From Ruminococcus_G sp964621905 (GTDB lineage: Bacteria > Bacillota > Clostridia > Lachnospirales > Lachnospiraceae), in assembly GCA_964621905.1 (NCBI GenBank), contig CAZUNG010000015.1, forward strand, positions 6,972 through 70,971: a DNA stretch of 64,000 bases. The letters are read 5' to 3'. Every line of letters begins with the position of its first letter. Position 1 is the stretch's first letter. The notes under the pieces were generated by a model. The model searched no databases. It saw only the letters and a program-made list of their open reading frames with translations, and was not told where the DNA came from. A program made the position numbers and the translations under genes. Of this stretch, positions 44,043-53,702 are shown in pieces.

Positions 44043-45802
44043 CACTGTCCGCCATCCTTTCCTGCTGCCTGGTCAAAATCACCGCCGCCCTTAATCTGCG
44101 TCTGATATATTTCCTGATAAATCGCATTAGATTCCAAAAGATTTTCGTGAGTATCCAGCCCGCTGATCTTTCCGTCATCCAGCACCAGAATGCGGTCGGC
44201 ATCCTGCACACTTGAGACACGCTGCGCGATCATCAGCTTTGTCACACCTGGTATCTTGCTGGCAAAAGACGCCCTGATTTTTGCATCCGTGGCGGTGTCC
44301 ACCGCACTCGTAGAATCATCAAGGATCAGCACTTTGGGATTTTTCAGCAAGGCTCTTGCGATACACAGTCTCTGTTTCTGCCCTCCGGATACATTCGAGC
44401 CACCCTGTTCCATATAGGTATCGTATTTCTGCGGAAGCCTTTCGATAAATTCATCTGCACACGCCTGTCTGCACACTTCAACGCACTCCTCGTACGTGGC
44501 ATGTTCCTTACCCCAGCGCAGATTTTCCAGGATCGTACCAGAAAACAACACATTCTTCTGCAGAACCACAGCCACCTGATCTCTGAGAGTCGTAAGGTCA
44601 TAATCTCTAACATCCTTTCCGCCGACACAGACGGAACCGTCCGACACATCATAAAGCCGGCTGATAAGATTTACCAGACTGGATTTTCCGCAGCCGGTGC
44701 CGCCAATGATTCCGATTGTCTCACCTGCTTTTATATGGAAGTCAATATCTGTCAGCGCTGCCTCCTCACTGTCTGACCGGTATGAAAAATTCACATGATG
44801 AAAATCGATGCTCCCATCCGGAATTTCCTTTACCGGATGCACCGGGTCCATGATATCAGGCTTTTCATTCAGAACTTCTGAAATACGCCGTCCGCTCGCC
44901 AGACTCATTGTGATCATTACAAATACCATCGACAGCATCATCAGTGACATCAAAATCGACATTATGTAGCTGAACATCGAGGTAAGTTCACCAGTCGTCA
45001 GTTCCCCGATCACAATATAGTTTGCCCCAAACCAGGATAACCCGATAATGCAGCCGTAGACGACCAACATCATCACCGGATTGTTAAAAGCCAGAATCCC
45101 TTCTGCTTTTACAAACAGCCGATAAAGATTTTGAGCCGCTTTTTCAAATTTTTTATTTTCATACGTTTCCCTCACATAAGCTTTGACTACGCGAATCGCC
45201 GACACATTTTCCTGTACACTGACATTCAGGGCATCATACTTTTTAAATACTTCATCAAACAGCTTTGTGGTCTTTAACATGACCAGCGCAAGCACCGCAG
45301 CAAGCACCAGGATTGCCGCCACAAAAACCAGACTCAGCCTGACATGTATGATCATACACATGACCAGACTGCTGATCAGCATCACAGGGGAACGCACCGC
45401 AATTCTCAGAATCATCTGATATGCATTCTGCACATTCGTAACATCCGTCGTCATTCTTGTCACCAGCCCGGCTGTGCTGTAACGGTCAATATTAGAAAAT
45501 GAAAATGTCTGTATGTTTTCATACATACCATCCCGCAGATTACAGGCAAATCCAGACGACGCACTGGCCGCGTATTTGCCCGCCAGAACTCCAAACAACA
45601 GACTGCACATGGCAGATATCAGCATCAGCCCTCCGTACAGATACACATTTCTCATATTCCCAGCTTCTATTCCGCTGTCAATGATAATTGCCGTGATAAA
45701 TGGAATTAAGACTTCCATCACCACTTCAAGAGCTGCAAAAAGCGGAGCCAACAGGGAATCTTTCTTATATTGCCTAACCTGTCTTAATAATGTTTTTACC
45801 AT
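44042..45802 (-). CDS. ABC exporter half-transporter (MdlA/BmrC-like)
   Basis: 586 residues from the ATG at 45802 (GGAGGG upstream). The in-frame extension to 45883 has no ribosome binding site. Six helices, then Walker A GGTGCGKSS, signature VSGGQKQRLCIAR and Walker B VLILDDSTSAVD. The catalytic Glu is replaced by Asp, the usual mark of the degenerate site in heterodimeric exporters such as BmrC/BmrD. It is first of the pair and diverges from a LysR gene across 143 bases. Confidence 0.92.
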   Translation of the reverse strand: MVKTLLRQVRQYKKDSLLAPLFAALEVVMEVLIPFITAIIIDSGIEAGNMRNVYLYGGLMLISAMCSLLFGVLAGKYAASASSGFACNLRDGMYENIQTFSFSNIDRYSTAGLVTRMTTDVTNVQNAYQMILRIAVRSPVMLISSLVMCMIIHVRLSLVFVAAILVLAAVLALVMLKTTKLFDEVFKKYDALNVSVQENVSAIRVVKAYVRETYENKKFEKAAQNLYRLFVKAEGILAFNNPVMMLVVYGCIIGLSWFGANYIVIGELTTGELTSMFSYIMSILMSLMMLSMVFVMITMSLASGRRISEVLNEKPDIMDPVHPVKEIPDGSIDFHHVNFSYRSDSEEAALTDIDFHIKAGETIGIIGGTGCGKSSLVNLISRLYDVSDGSVCVGGKDVRDYDLTTLRDQVAVVLQKNVLFSGTILENLRWGKEHATYEECVEVCRQACADEFIERLPQKYDTYMEQGGSNVSGGQKQRLCIARALLKNPKVLILDDSTSAVDTATDAKIRASFASKIPGVTKLMIAQRVSSVQDADRILVLDDGKISGLDTHENLLESNAIYQEIYQTQIKGGGDFDQAAGKDGGQ

Positions 45803-45945
45803 AATTCCCTCCGTAGATCTTCGACATAAAATTCTTGTTGCCTTAACCATTTTATTCTGTTTTGTATTGCAAGTGAAATTCAAAAATGTTATTATTAATA
45901 AATATTTCTTATTAATATTATTATCCGGAAAGGGAGAATGGTTTT

Positions 45946-46824
45946 ATGAACACCGTGCAACTGGAATGTTTTTTAGCTGTGGCAGACAGTCTGAGCTTCG
46001 CAAGAGCTGCAGAAAAACTGCACATTTCACAGCCCGCAGTCACACATCAGATTAACTCTCTGGAAACAGAATTAAGCACCCGGCTTTTTACCCGGACGAC
46101 AAGAACCGTAGAGCTCACCCCTTCCGGATGGAACTTTATCGGAGATGCGAGGAACATTTTAAACCTCATGACCTCGGCAAGAAGACGCCTGACAATCCAT
46201 TCAGAGAGTGACAGTTTTCCGTTTGCAGTCGGCTGCCCTTCTCCACAGGAACACCGGTTTCTGCCGGATATCTTTCAGACACTGCACACGGAGTTCCCAG
46301 CCATGCATCCGATTATCAAATCGGCTCCGCTTCCGGTTCTTCAAAACCATCTGGAAGATCATTCCCTCGATGTGCTCCTGTGCTATCAAGAAAAAAACAG
46401 CAGGCGTAAACTGGGAACTTATACCGAGCTCACCAGAACACCTGCCGCCTGTGTCATTTCACCGAATCATCCGCTTGCAGCCCGGACATACGTCACGGCC
46501 GACGACCTGAAAACGGAACCCACTGTGGTATGTGATCTGCGGCAGAACCCTCAGACCGTCACGGACCTTCAAAGCAGCCTTCCCAGCAGCCGCCCCGCCT
46601 CCTCTGTCTATTTTTGTGAACGTCTGGAAGGTGCCGCTGTTCTGCTGAAGGCAGGATTGGGCTTTATGCTGCTTCCGGACATCCTGCCTCTAAGGGATCC
46701 CGACCTTGTCTATCTGCCGCTAAAAGACGGACCTGTCTCATCCTACGGGATATACAGCCAGTCACAAAAGAATCAAAAGGTCACAAAGAGATTTATTGAA
46801 TTGATGAAAAAAAATTTTAACTGA
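45946..46824 (+). CDS. LysR-family transcriptional regulator
   Basis: 292 residues. The N-terminal winged helix (LECFLAVADSLSFARAAEKLHISQPAVTHQINSLE, described, residues 6-40) is textbook LysR. The rest is a two-lobed effector domain with ACVISPNHPLA and GLGFMLLPD. AAAGGGAG lies before the ATG. Divergent orientation suggests it controls the ABC exporter pair, itself, or both. The inducer is unknown. Confidence 0.9.
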   Translation: MNTVQLECFLAVADSLSFARAAEKLHISQPAVTHQINSLETELSTRLFTRTTRTVELTPSGWNFIGDARNILNLMTSARRRLTIHSESDSFPFAVGCPSPQEHRFLPDIFQTLHTEFPAMHPIIKSAPLPVLQNHLEDHSLDVLLCYQEKNSRRKLGTYTELTRTPAACVISPNHPLAARTYVTADDLKTEPTVVCDLRQNPQTVTDLQSSLPSSRPASSVYFCERLEGAAVLLKAGLGFMLLPDILPLRDPDLVYLPLKDGPVSSYGIYSQSQKNQKVTKRFIELMKKNFN

Positions 46825-47020
46825 CTTGTCTTCAAATTCAAACATACTTTCCCCTTATGCGCCTGGCGTTGCCAGGGAATTGGTCTACCCACATTCTGAA
46901 TGCTTTTTCTCTTAACGTAAAGATGCAGGGACAAAAATATCCCTGCATCTAAAAAACATTTTACACCATCTCTTTACAAAGAATCTTTAAAATGCCTCAT
47001 CTGATTTTATATAACATCCA
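46825..47020. other. Intergenic region with two hairpins
   Basis: Between convergent stops. CCTGGCGTTGCCAGG (46862-46876) and AGATGCAGGG/CCCTGCATCT (46921-46950) are stem-loops. The second is followed by A-runs rather than T-runs, so neither is a classical terminator. No gene is seen. Confidence 0.5.
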
Positions 47021-48157
47021 TCATACTTCAGGAGGCGGTCCCGCAGAATCACGAATCACCAACTCCGGTTCAACGGAATAACGAGAGAAATCAACACTGT
47101 CCGGTGAATAAATCATCTGCAGCAATGCATCCGCCGCCATTTTTCCGTATTCGGCTCCAGGATGTGTCACCGTAGTAATGGCAACACCCAATTCAGAATA
47201 CAGACTGTTATCATAACCGACAACCGAAATATCTTCCGGTACACGAATATGTTTTTTCTCAAGGTAGCCAATCAATTTGCTTGCCACGCGATCATCGTGA
47301 CACATGATTGCTGTAACCTCTTTACTCATACGCTCCAGCGCTATGGACCCGCCCGCTTCAAAAAGATCATTCATTCGGTCATGGAACATCCACACATTAT
47401 CTTTCCGTATATGATGCATATCATGTTTCCGCAGCGCATCCAAAAATCCTCGGTATCGGTTCTGTCCCGTATATTCATCAAAACTGTACACCGTTCCAAT
47501 TCTTTTATGGCCCAATGAAATCAGGTAATTGGCAAGCATTTCGGAACCTTGCCGATCATTTAGCGCTATAAACGGGAACTCCGGAACGGAATCCATATGA
47601 ATCATAAATGCAGGAATTCTGGAAAACACTTCTTTGTAGAGCGGATAATTAACAGAAAGGAGCCCCGAACTCACCGGTTCAAACAGCAATCCCGCCGGAG
47701 GATTCTGCAGCATATTTTCCAGGATCAGCTGCTCCTTATTGTAATCGCTATCCGTAATCACAGTATTCAGAATATACCCGTTTGCTGCCAGTACCTCCGA
47801 TATCCCCTGCATGATATCCAAAAAGACATAACTCTTCCCATTCATCATCACCAGGGTAATCGTACGATTTTCCCCGTCTGCCGCCGGGACTCTCACCGTA
47901 TATTCCGGTGTATTTTTCCCGAATTCTCCATTACGGCGCTCTTCCCGTTCACAAACATACGTACCGCTTCCCTGAACCCGTTTCAGATAACCGGCTTCTT
48001 CCATTAACGCCACCGCCTTGCGTAGCGTCTGTCTCCCCACATTAAATTGCTCACAAAGCTCAGGTTCTGTAGGAATTCGCTCACCGGGTTTAAATGTACC
48101 TTCCCCAATGCAGACCCTCAGCCTGTCTGCCACCTGCTTATATTTAAAATCAGCCAT
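47021..48157 (-). CDS. GntR-type DNA-binding / LacI-type effector regulator (AraR-like)
   Basis: 378 residues. Residues about 5-70 are a GntR winged helix (YKQVADRLRVCIGEG, IPTEPELCEQFNVGRQTLRK, GYLKRVQGSGTYV). The rest (about 95-370) is a sugar-binding LacI-type domain (ITLVMMNGKSYVFLDIMQGI, HKRIGTVYS, DISVVGYDNSLY). This architecture is that of AraR-type repressors. It lies downstream of the transporter/dehydrogenase cluster in the same direction and is the only regulator there, so it likely controls the two duplicated promoters at 55.4 and 59.1 kb. Confidence 0.9.
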   Translation of the reverse strand: MADFKYKQVADRLRVCIGEGTFKPGERIPTEPELCEQFNVGRQTLRKAVALMEEAGYLKRVQGSGTYVCEREERRNGEFGKNTPEYTVRVPAADGENRTITLVMMNGKSYVFLDIMQGISEVLAANGYILNTVITDSDYNKEQLILENMLQNPPAGLLFEPVSSGLLSVNYPLYKEVFSRIPAFMIHMDSVPEFPFIALNDRQGSEMLANYLISLGHKRIGTVYSFDEYTGQNRYRGFLDALRKHDMHHIRKDNVWMFHDRMNDLFEAGGSIALERMSKEVTAIMCHDDRVASKLIGYLEKKHIRVPEDISVVGYDNSLYSELGVAITTVTHPGAEYGKMAADALLQMIYSPDSVDFSRYSVEPELVIRDSAGPPPEV

Positions 48158-48265
48158 CCCGTTTCCTGCCCTTAGTTTTTCAAATTATGCCGCCTGCCTG
48201 GCAGCATCATCCAATTCAAATAATAAATGAAGCCGCATCAAAAGTCAAGGAACCCTGCTTTCGTC

Positions 48266-48294
48266 TGCTGCACCCGAAATTACCGGGTGCAGCA
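48266..48294. terminator. Stem-loop after the cluster binding protein
   Basis: Perfect 11-bp stem TGCTGCACCCG/CGGGTGCAGCA with a 7-base loop, 16 bases after the stop codon. There is no strong T-run. Confidence 0.65.
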
Positions 48295-48309
48295 AGATAC
48301 CGGAGTCAG

Positions 48310-49536
48310 CTAGTCGTAAAGGTTAGGGGCAATCAACGGATCATCCATATTCTCTGCGTTATACCAGTATGCAGGAATCGGCAGGTCCCCTACCTCGTCA
48401 CCATTATTATTTGCCACCAGTGTTGCGATGGAGTAATATCCCATCGCGTACGGCATCTGTGTCACACATCCGTACAGAGTACCATTGGCAATGTTTTCTT
48501 TGATCGTAGCACCTGCATCAAACCCGGTTCCGATGATGGAGGTTTCCGGATCAGATCCCAACACCTGCAGATTGTTATTTGCCATGATAATTCCCTCTGT
48601 GACTGTCTGATTCGTTCCGAATACTGCAACTGTGTCCGTCTTATTACAAACCGCAGATACTTCGCTTGCGCAAAAATCTACCAGCGCCGTAGCAGGCACT
48701 CTGCACTCTACGATGATATCCGCTGTACTTTCATCACCGACGTCGGAACAATTCTTTGTAAACCATTCATTCCCGATCACCGCAACACTGTACCCATCCG
48801 CTTTGCCAAGTTCAATGATGCCGTCTACAAATCCGAGACCACGCAGTGTATTGCTTGCAGAGGTACTGTCATTTGCCACCATACCGATACGGATCGGTCC
48901 ATCGCCCACTTTAGAAGACACAGCGTTATAAACGTTTTCCGCTCCGATATGACCTGCTGCAACACTGTCTGTTGCTACGGTTCCAAGCAGAGAACCTTCC
49001 GGTGCATTTTCAACACCACTGTCAAAGACAACGACCGGAACCTCTTTATCTTTTGCTGTTTCCAGGGAGTCAAGAACCGCTGATGCATCTGACGGTGCAA
49101 TTGCAACACCGTCCAGACCGTTCAGGATTGCAGTATTGAACATATTAACCTGATCTGCGATATCTGATTCCGTATTCGGCCCGTTACAGGTAAGTTCAAC
49201 ACCCAGCTCTTCTGCTGCCGCTTTGGCTCCATCTGCAACTGCCGTGAAAAAGCTTGCTGAGAAAGACTTTACAATCAGCTGATAACTGTATGCCTCCTTT
49301 GCTGTCAGACCTTCAAACGGGGAACCTGCCAGCATATCATCCATGTTCATGACCCAGCCTTTTGCTTCGCCTACCGTAGTCACTTCGGATCCTGCTGTCT
49401 CACCGCTGCTTTTTTTCTCAGTTTCTTCTTCGGCGGCGTTATCTGCAGGAGCTGCGCTTTCTTCTTTTCCTCCACATCCGAAAAGCGACAATGTCATAGC
49501 GAAGATAAGTCCCAATGCCAATACTTTTTTTCTCAT
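48310..49536 (-). CDS. Sugar/cyclitol ABC transporter substrate-binding lipoprotein
   Basis: 408 residues from the ATG at 49536 (AAAGGAAA upstream). The in-frame extension to 49797 antisense-overlaps nothing useful and lacks a site. Lipobox LFGC near residue 20, then an acidic linker (AADNAAEEETEKKSS). A ribose-type binding fold follows: YSYQLIVKSFSASFFTAVADG, GVAIAPSDASAV, VVVFDSGVE and VAVFGTNQTVTEG. It is the only binding protein of the cluster and presumably serves the permeases and ATPase at 55.5-59 kb, though separated from them by the enzyme genes. Confidence 0.88.
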   Translation of the reverse strand: MRKKVLALGLIFAMTLSLFGCGGKEESAAPADNAAEEETEKKSSGETAGSEVTTVGEAKGWVMNMDDMLAGSPFEGLTAKEAYSYQLIVKSFSASFFTAVADGAKAAAEELGVELTCNGPNTESDIADQVNMFNTAILNGLDGVAIAPSDASAVLDSLETAKDKEVPVVVFDSGVENAPEGSLLGTVATDSVAAGHIGAENVYNAVSSKVGDGPIRIGMVANDSTSASNTLRGLGFVDGIIELGKADGYSVAVIGNEWFTKNCSDVGDESTADIIVECRVPATALVDFCASEVSAVCNKTDTVAVFGTNQTVTEGIIMANNNLQVLGSDPETSIIGTGFDAGATIKENIANGTLYGCVTQMPYAMGYYSIATLVANNNGDEVGDLPIPAYWYNAENMDDPLIAPNLYD

Positions 49537-49585
49537 AAGATAGTTTCCTTTCTCTTTTTTGTACCTTTTGGTAATCAATCCGTTT

Positions 49586-50461
49586 CTAAACGCGGTTTCT
49601 CTGCTTCGCAATCCGCTCTTCCTGCTTTTCATCAAGCCCGTCGATATAATTCCGCATAAACGCAAGAAGTTCCTGCTTTCGCGGCTGCAAATCCACCAAA
49701 AAGGAAAAAGGTGTTGTGTTTGGCGCCGCAAAAATTTTAATCTCATGTTCCATGCGTTCCAGCATTGTGATGAACTCCAAGACAAGCTCTCGCTCACCCG
49801 CTTCCCGGAAAATGCCGCATTCTCGGTCTTCGTACAATTTTGTTCCCGGCAGTATCGAAACGGAATTCAAATACAGCAGATACGGATGCAGCTGATTCAG
49901 CAGATGCGCAGTCTTTTTTGCAGATTCTACGCATTTTCCTTTTCCCGCCAGACCGCCCAGAAAAATCAACCGATACGCAACTTCCGCTTCTTCTAATTTC
50001 TTACAGCCCGACAGGACATCCGCTGATGTGTATCCTTTATTTACGTACGCAAGCGCCTCGTCATCGCCCGTCTCAAAGCCCACAACCAAATCTTCAAATC
50101 CGCATGCTCTCAGCAATTTCATCTCTTCCACACTCTTTCGTGTAAGATCTGTAATTCTGGCGTAAGCGGATATACGGCTTTCTGGAAAATACTTCTTCAT
50201 CAATTTTCCGATTTGGGCCAGTCTTTCAGTGCCGAGCGCATAGGGATTGCCTCCGTTGGCCCAGATTTTTTTCGCCGCAGGGTATTGCCGGCTCGCCTCG
50301 ATCAAATCTTCTTCTATCTGCTCCAGCGGTACAGCAGAAAAAGGATATCCCTCATAAAAATTACAAAAACTGCATTGATTGTGGGTACAACCTACGGTCA
50401 CCTCAATAAAAATACTGTCCGCATCCGTCTGCGGCCGTACAATCGGTCCATGATAATGCAT
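49586..50461 (-). CDS. Radical SAM protein
   Basis: 291 residues. The cluster motif is GCTHNQCSFC, i.e. C-x4-C-x2-C rather than the common C-x3-C-x2-C. This spacing occurs in a subfamily related to YgiQ/Elp3-like proteins (GC.HN.C.FC). Further motifs are IWANGGNPYALG and DLVVGFETGDDEAL. The C-terminus is basic and helical. GAGGAG precedes the ATG. It sits between the binding protein and the Gfo/Idh gene, in the same direction, so a role in modifying the imported compound is possible. Housekeeping roles cannot be excluded. Confidence 0.85.
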   Translation of the reverse strand: MHYHGPIVRPQTDADSIFIEVTVGCTHNQCSFCNFYEGYPFSAVPLEQIEEDLIEASRQYPAAKKIWANGGNPYALGTERLAQIGKLMKKYFPESRISAYARITDLTRKSVEEMKLLRACGFEDLVVGFETGDDEALAYVNKGYTSADVLSGCKKLEEAEVAYRLIFLGGLAGKGKCVESAKKTAHLLNQLHPYLLYLNSVSILPGTKLYEDRECGIFREAGERELVLEFITMLERMEHEIKIFAAPNTTPFSFLVDLQPRKQELLAFMRNYIDGLDEKQEERIAKQRNRV

Positions 50462-50494
50462 TGCATCTCCTCTTCGTTATGTAATAAGGCGGGA

Positions 50495-51508
50495 TTATTG
50501 ATAAAATACCGGTTTTTCCGGAAGTAGGATTTCCTTTGCTGTTCCGCCTTCTTCGCGGCACTGTCCCAGTACATGGGCTGCCACGCAGGCCATATAGCCG
50601 TCCCATGCAGAGGCACCGGTCAGCGGCTGCCCGTTTTTCACACGGTCAACCCAGTCCTGCATCTCAATGTTGTACGCCTCAACAAAGCGCGTTTCCCATC
50701 CCGGCATGATGCCCGCCGCGCGGCTGCAGTCTGTCTTAGTGATGACGCTTGGCGGATCCGGCAGTTTTGCCGTTCCCAAATCCCCCACCACTTCACACTG
50801 AATATCATATCCGTACCCGGAGCTCTGACTGATTTCCACATCGATGCAGATACCTTTCTTCGTTCTCAGCATCATAATCTGCGGATCCTGCAGCCCTTCT
50901 TTGGCCGAAATCCGGCTCTGCCTGGGAAGTACGACCTGCCCTGACACATAATCGTCATCCAGCAGCCAGCGCAGCACATCAATTTCATGAACACCGGAAT
51001 TTTTGATGGACATCTCCGAGGTCATCGTTGCCGCATGGGTCATATTTCTGTGGCATGCATGGACAATCAGCGGCTGGCCGATTTTTCCTTCTTCGATCGT
51101 TCTTTTCAGTTCTGTATACCCCGGATCATAGCGGCGCATAAACCCAACCTGAACGATCCTTTTACCAAACGCCTGCTCCGTGGCAACAATCTCCTCGCAT
51201 TCTGCCACTTCCGTTGCCAGCGGCTTTTCGCAGAAGACATACTTTCCCGCTCTGATACCGGCCAGCACATACTGCGCATGAGCCGGATCCCATGTGGTAA
51301 CCACCACCGCCTGCACTTCGGGGCTGTTGATCAGTTCTTCACCATCCGCATAAAACTTTGCGCCGTACTGTCCGGCCACCTTGCGTCCAATCTCTTCATT
51401 CACTTCGGAAACGGCAGCCACTTTACAGCCGGTGATTCTTTCATGGAAACGTTTGACGTGATCTCTTCCGATTGCGCCAAGTCCCACTACCCCAATCGCT
51501 AATTCCAT
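50495..51508 (-). CDS. Gfo/Idh/MocA-family oxidoreductase (inositol 2-dehydrogenase-like)
   Basis: 337 residues from the ATG at 51508 (AGGAGAGGAG upstream), not 51556. Rossmann motif GVVGLGAIGRDHV, the conserved EKP (VFCEKPLATEVAECEE, residues about 90-105) with the catalytic-site Lys, and the SGVHEIDVLRWLL helix with the active-site Asp/His region. NAD-dependent oxidation of a sugar, inositol or related cyclitol is the family reaction. Its neighbours are two zinc dehydrogenases, so several oxidations of one polyhydroxy ring or chain are plausible. Confidence 0.88.
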   Translation of the reverse strand: MELAIGVVGLGAIGRDHVKRFHERITGCKVAAVSEVNEEIGRKVAGQYGAKFYADGEELINSPEVQAVVVTTWDPAHAQYVLAGIRAGKYVFCEKPLATEVAECEEIVATEQAFGKRIVQVGFMRRYDPGYTELKRTIEEGKIGQPLIVHACHRNMTHAATMTSEMSIKNSGVHEIDVLRWLLDDDYVSGQVVLPRQSRISAKEGLQDPQIMMLRTKKGICIDVEISQSSGYGYDIQCEVVGDLGTAKLPDPPSVITKTDCSRAAGIMPGWETRFVEAYNIEMQDWVDRVKNGQPLTGASAWDGYMACVAAHVLGQCREEGGTAKEILLPEKPVFYQ

Positions 51509-51531
51509 ATTTTCTCCTCTCCTGCTGCCCG

Positions 51532-52578
51532 TTACGCTTCCCCGGAAAGCCCCCATGGATACAGGATGACTTCCAGTGCCGTTCCGTTTCGCATCGCTTC
51601 CAGTCCTTCGTCAAACTGATCAAATGTCAGTTTATGCGTAATCATATATTCGAAATCCAGCATTCCGCTGTTCAGTCCATTGGCAACCGCCTGGAGCACA
51701 TTATTTCCAATGAAGCTGCCGATCACATTGATTCCCTTACGGGCGATGATGTGCTGGCTGATGTTCTGGTATTCATTTTCACTCAAACCTTCCACAAGCA
51801 CCGTTCCGCCCGGCCTGCAGCAATCGATACACGCGCCGATCATGGTACCGACACACTCAATCACCAAATCCGCACCGAAGGGCATCTCTTCGTGCACTGC
51901 GGTCAGCAAGTCCTCTTCTCGTGTGTTAATGATACGGTCCGCACCGCTCATTTCTAAATATTTCCTGCGGGACGGGGATCTTCCGGTCACAAGAACCTTT
52001 CCGGCTCCCATCTGTTTGCACAATTTCACAAAATACATTCCAATGGGACCGCCGCCCACAATCACCACATTGTCTCCCGGCATAATCTTTACTTTATCCA
52101 GACCGCCGAATGCCACATTCAGCGGCTCCGCAAAGATTGCCCGCTCAAGCGGCACATCTTTGTTAATCTTCGCCAGGTTACTGTCCGGTGCCACACAGTA
52201 CTGGGCAAATGTTCCGTCAATCTCCATGCCGATGGACTTCATGTTTGGACAAACATTGTAATCTCCGAGCCTGCAGATTTCACACGTACCGCAGGCGATA
52301 TTATTGTCCATAATCACACGGTCACCGGATTTGAATTCTTTCACTTCACTGCCGCATTCCACGACTTCTCCCACCATCTCGTGACCGATGATCGTTCCGG
52401 GCGTCGCCGGATACAGAGGCGGCGTCGCCAGAATATGTACATCCGTACCGCAGATGCTTGTGGCAAGTATCTTAATCAGCACATCGTGATTCTTTTTAAT
52501 TTTCGGAATCGGTCTCTCAACATGCGCATACTCACCGGTGCTGATAAAAGCAATCCCTTTCATCATTCCGTCTTTCAT
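51532..52578 (-). CDS. Zinc-dependent dehydrogenase (MDR family), first of two
   Basis: 348 residues from the ATG at 52578, with AGGGAGA upstream. Catalytic zinc ligands in CGTDVHIL and GHEMVGEVVE, structural zinc cysteines CGTCEICRLGDYNVC and cofactor motif GGGPIGMYFVKLCKQMG. The sequence VTGRSPSRRKYLE after the second strand has basic residues where NAD enzymes have an acidic one, which suggests NADP. The substrate would be a sugar alcohol or cyclitol. It ends 23 bases before the Gfo/Idh start. Confidence 0.88.
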   Translation of the reverse strand: MKDGMMKGIAFISTGEYAHVERPIPKIKKNHDVLIKILATSICGTDVHILATPPLYPATPGTIIGHEMVGEVVECGSEVKEFKSGDRVIMDNNIACGTCEICRLGDYNVCPNMKSIGMEIDGTFAQYCVAPDSNLAKINKDVPLERAIFAEPLNVAFGGLDKVKIMPGDNVVIVGGGPIGMYFVKLCKQMGAGKVLVTGRSPSRRKYLEMSGADRIINTREEDLLTAVHEEMPFGADLVIECVGTMIGACIDCCRPGGTVLVEGLSENEYQNISQHIIARKGINVIGSFIGNNVLQAVANGLNSGMLDFEYMITHKLTFDQFDEGLEAMRNGTALEVILYPWGLSGEA

Positions 52579-52597
52579 AATCGTCTCCCTTTTTCGA

Positions 52598-53629
52598 TCA
52601 GTCATTTTCCGGCAGCCCGTTAGGATAAATCAAGACACGGCACGCCTTTTTATTTTTCATCAGTTCAATTCCTTTATGAATGTCTTCCAGTGCGAATCTG
52701 TGTGTAATAAATTTCTCAAGTCCAAGTTCTTCATTTTGAAGCAGTTCCAAAGCCCCCGGGAAATCCTTGCCAAGTGCACCGACGATCATGATTTCATCCA
52801 GTACGACTGCTCCCGGTGCAATCTCAGAACGGGCGTTATTGTCCAGGCCAAAGAGCAGGATCCGTCCCTGCGGGTTTATCAGTTTCATTGCCTCCGGAAG
52901 AACAGTGCCTCTTCCCACTGCATCGATGATAACGTCCGCCTTGAACGGCCAGTTTGCCTGTACAACATCTTCAATATTTTCTTTTTCCACATCTACAACG
53001 ATATCTGCGCCGCATGCTTTTGCCTCTGCCACACGATCTTCACCTTTTGCTGTCATAATGAGGTTTTTCACACCAAATACTTTCAGTGTTCGCAGAAAGG
53101 TAAGACCAATAGGGCCTGCACCATAGAGGATCACATAATCCATGGGGGTCGGACTTACTTTTTTCAACGAACTGACAACGCATGCCAGCGGTTCTGTCTG
53201 GGATGCAAGATCCGGGCTGACACTGTCCGCCACATGATAAAGCTGTTTTGCGCTTGTCAGCGCATATTCTGCAAATCCGCCGTCTGCAAGCTGTCCGTAA
53301 TGGTCCGAATTGGAACAAAGGTCACCCCTTCCATGAGTACACTCATAGCAGCTTCCGCAGCGAACACGCGGATTGACCGCCACTCTGTCACCAATTGCAA
53401 AACCTTTCACCTCCGCGCCCAGTTCAGCAACCACACCGCTGAACTCATGTCCATAAATGATACCGGGCTTCATATACTGCCTCGGAGGCACCGCCAGTCC
53501 ATGAATATCACTGCCGCAGATACTGGCTGCTTCTACTTTAATAATCACATCGTCCGGCCTTGTGATCTTTGGTGCCGGGATGTCTTTCACGGTAAGAATA
53601 CCTTCACCCTCAAATATTGCTGCTTTCAT
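52598..53629 (-). CDS. Zinc-dependent dehydrogenase (MDR family), second of two
   Basis: 343 residues. Catalytic zinc motif CGSDIHGLA and GHEFSGVVAE, structural zinc CGSCYECTHGRGDLC and cofactor motif GAGPIGLTFLRTLK. It differs widely from the next gene, so it is not a recent duplicate. The second strand (LIMTAKGEDRVAEA) lacks the acidic NAD-binding residue. Located between the AroD-like gene and the first dehydrogenase, all in one transcription unit. Confidence 0.88.
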   Translation of the reverse strand: MKAAIFEGEGILTVKDIPAPKITRPDDVIIKVEAASICGSDIHGLAVPPRQYMKPGIIYGHEFSGVVAELGAEVKGFAIGDRVAVNPRVRCGSCYECTHGRGDLCSNSDHYGQLADGGFAEYALTSAKQLYHVADSVSPDLASQTEPLACVVSSLKKVSPTPMDYVILYGAGPIGLTFLRTLKVFGVKNLIMTAKGEDRVAEAKACGADIVVDVEKENIEDVVQANWPFKADVIIDAVGRGTVLPEAMKLINPQGRILLFGLDNNARSEIAPGAVVLDEIMIVGALGKDFPGALELLQNEELGLEKFITHRFALEDIHKGIELMKNKKACRVLIYPNGLPEND

Positions 53630-53702
53630 TGTATATCCTCCTCTTTCTATCAGTATCTTCCTGTGGACCCCTGATACCTCGGATTACTCTGCACTTCGTG
53701 CT

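Noticed and set aside
46921..46950. Classical terminator for LysR or GntR genes
   Set aside because: The stem is good, but A-runs instead of T-runs follow in the relevant directions.
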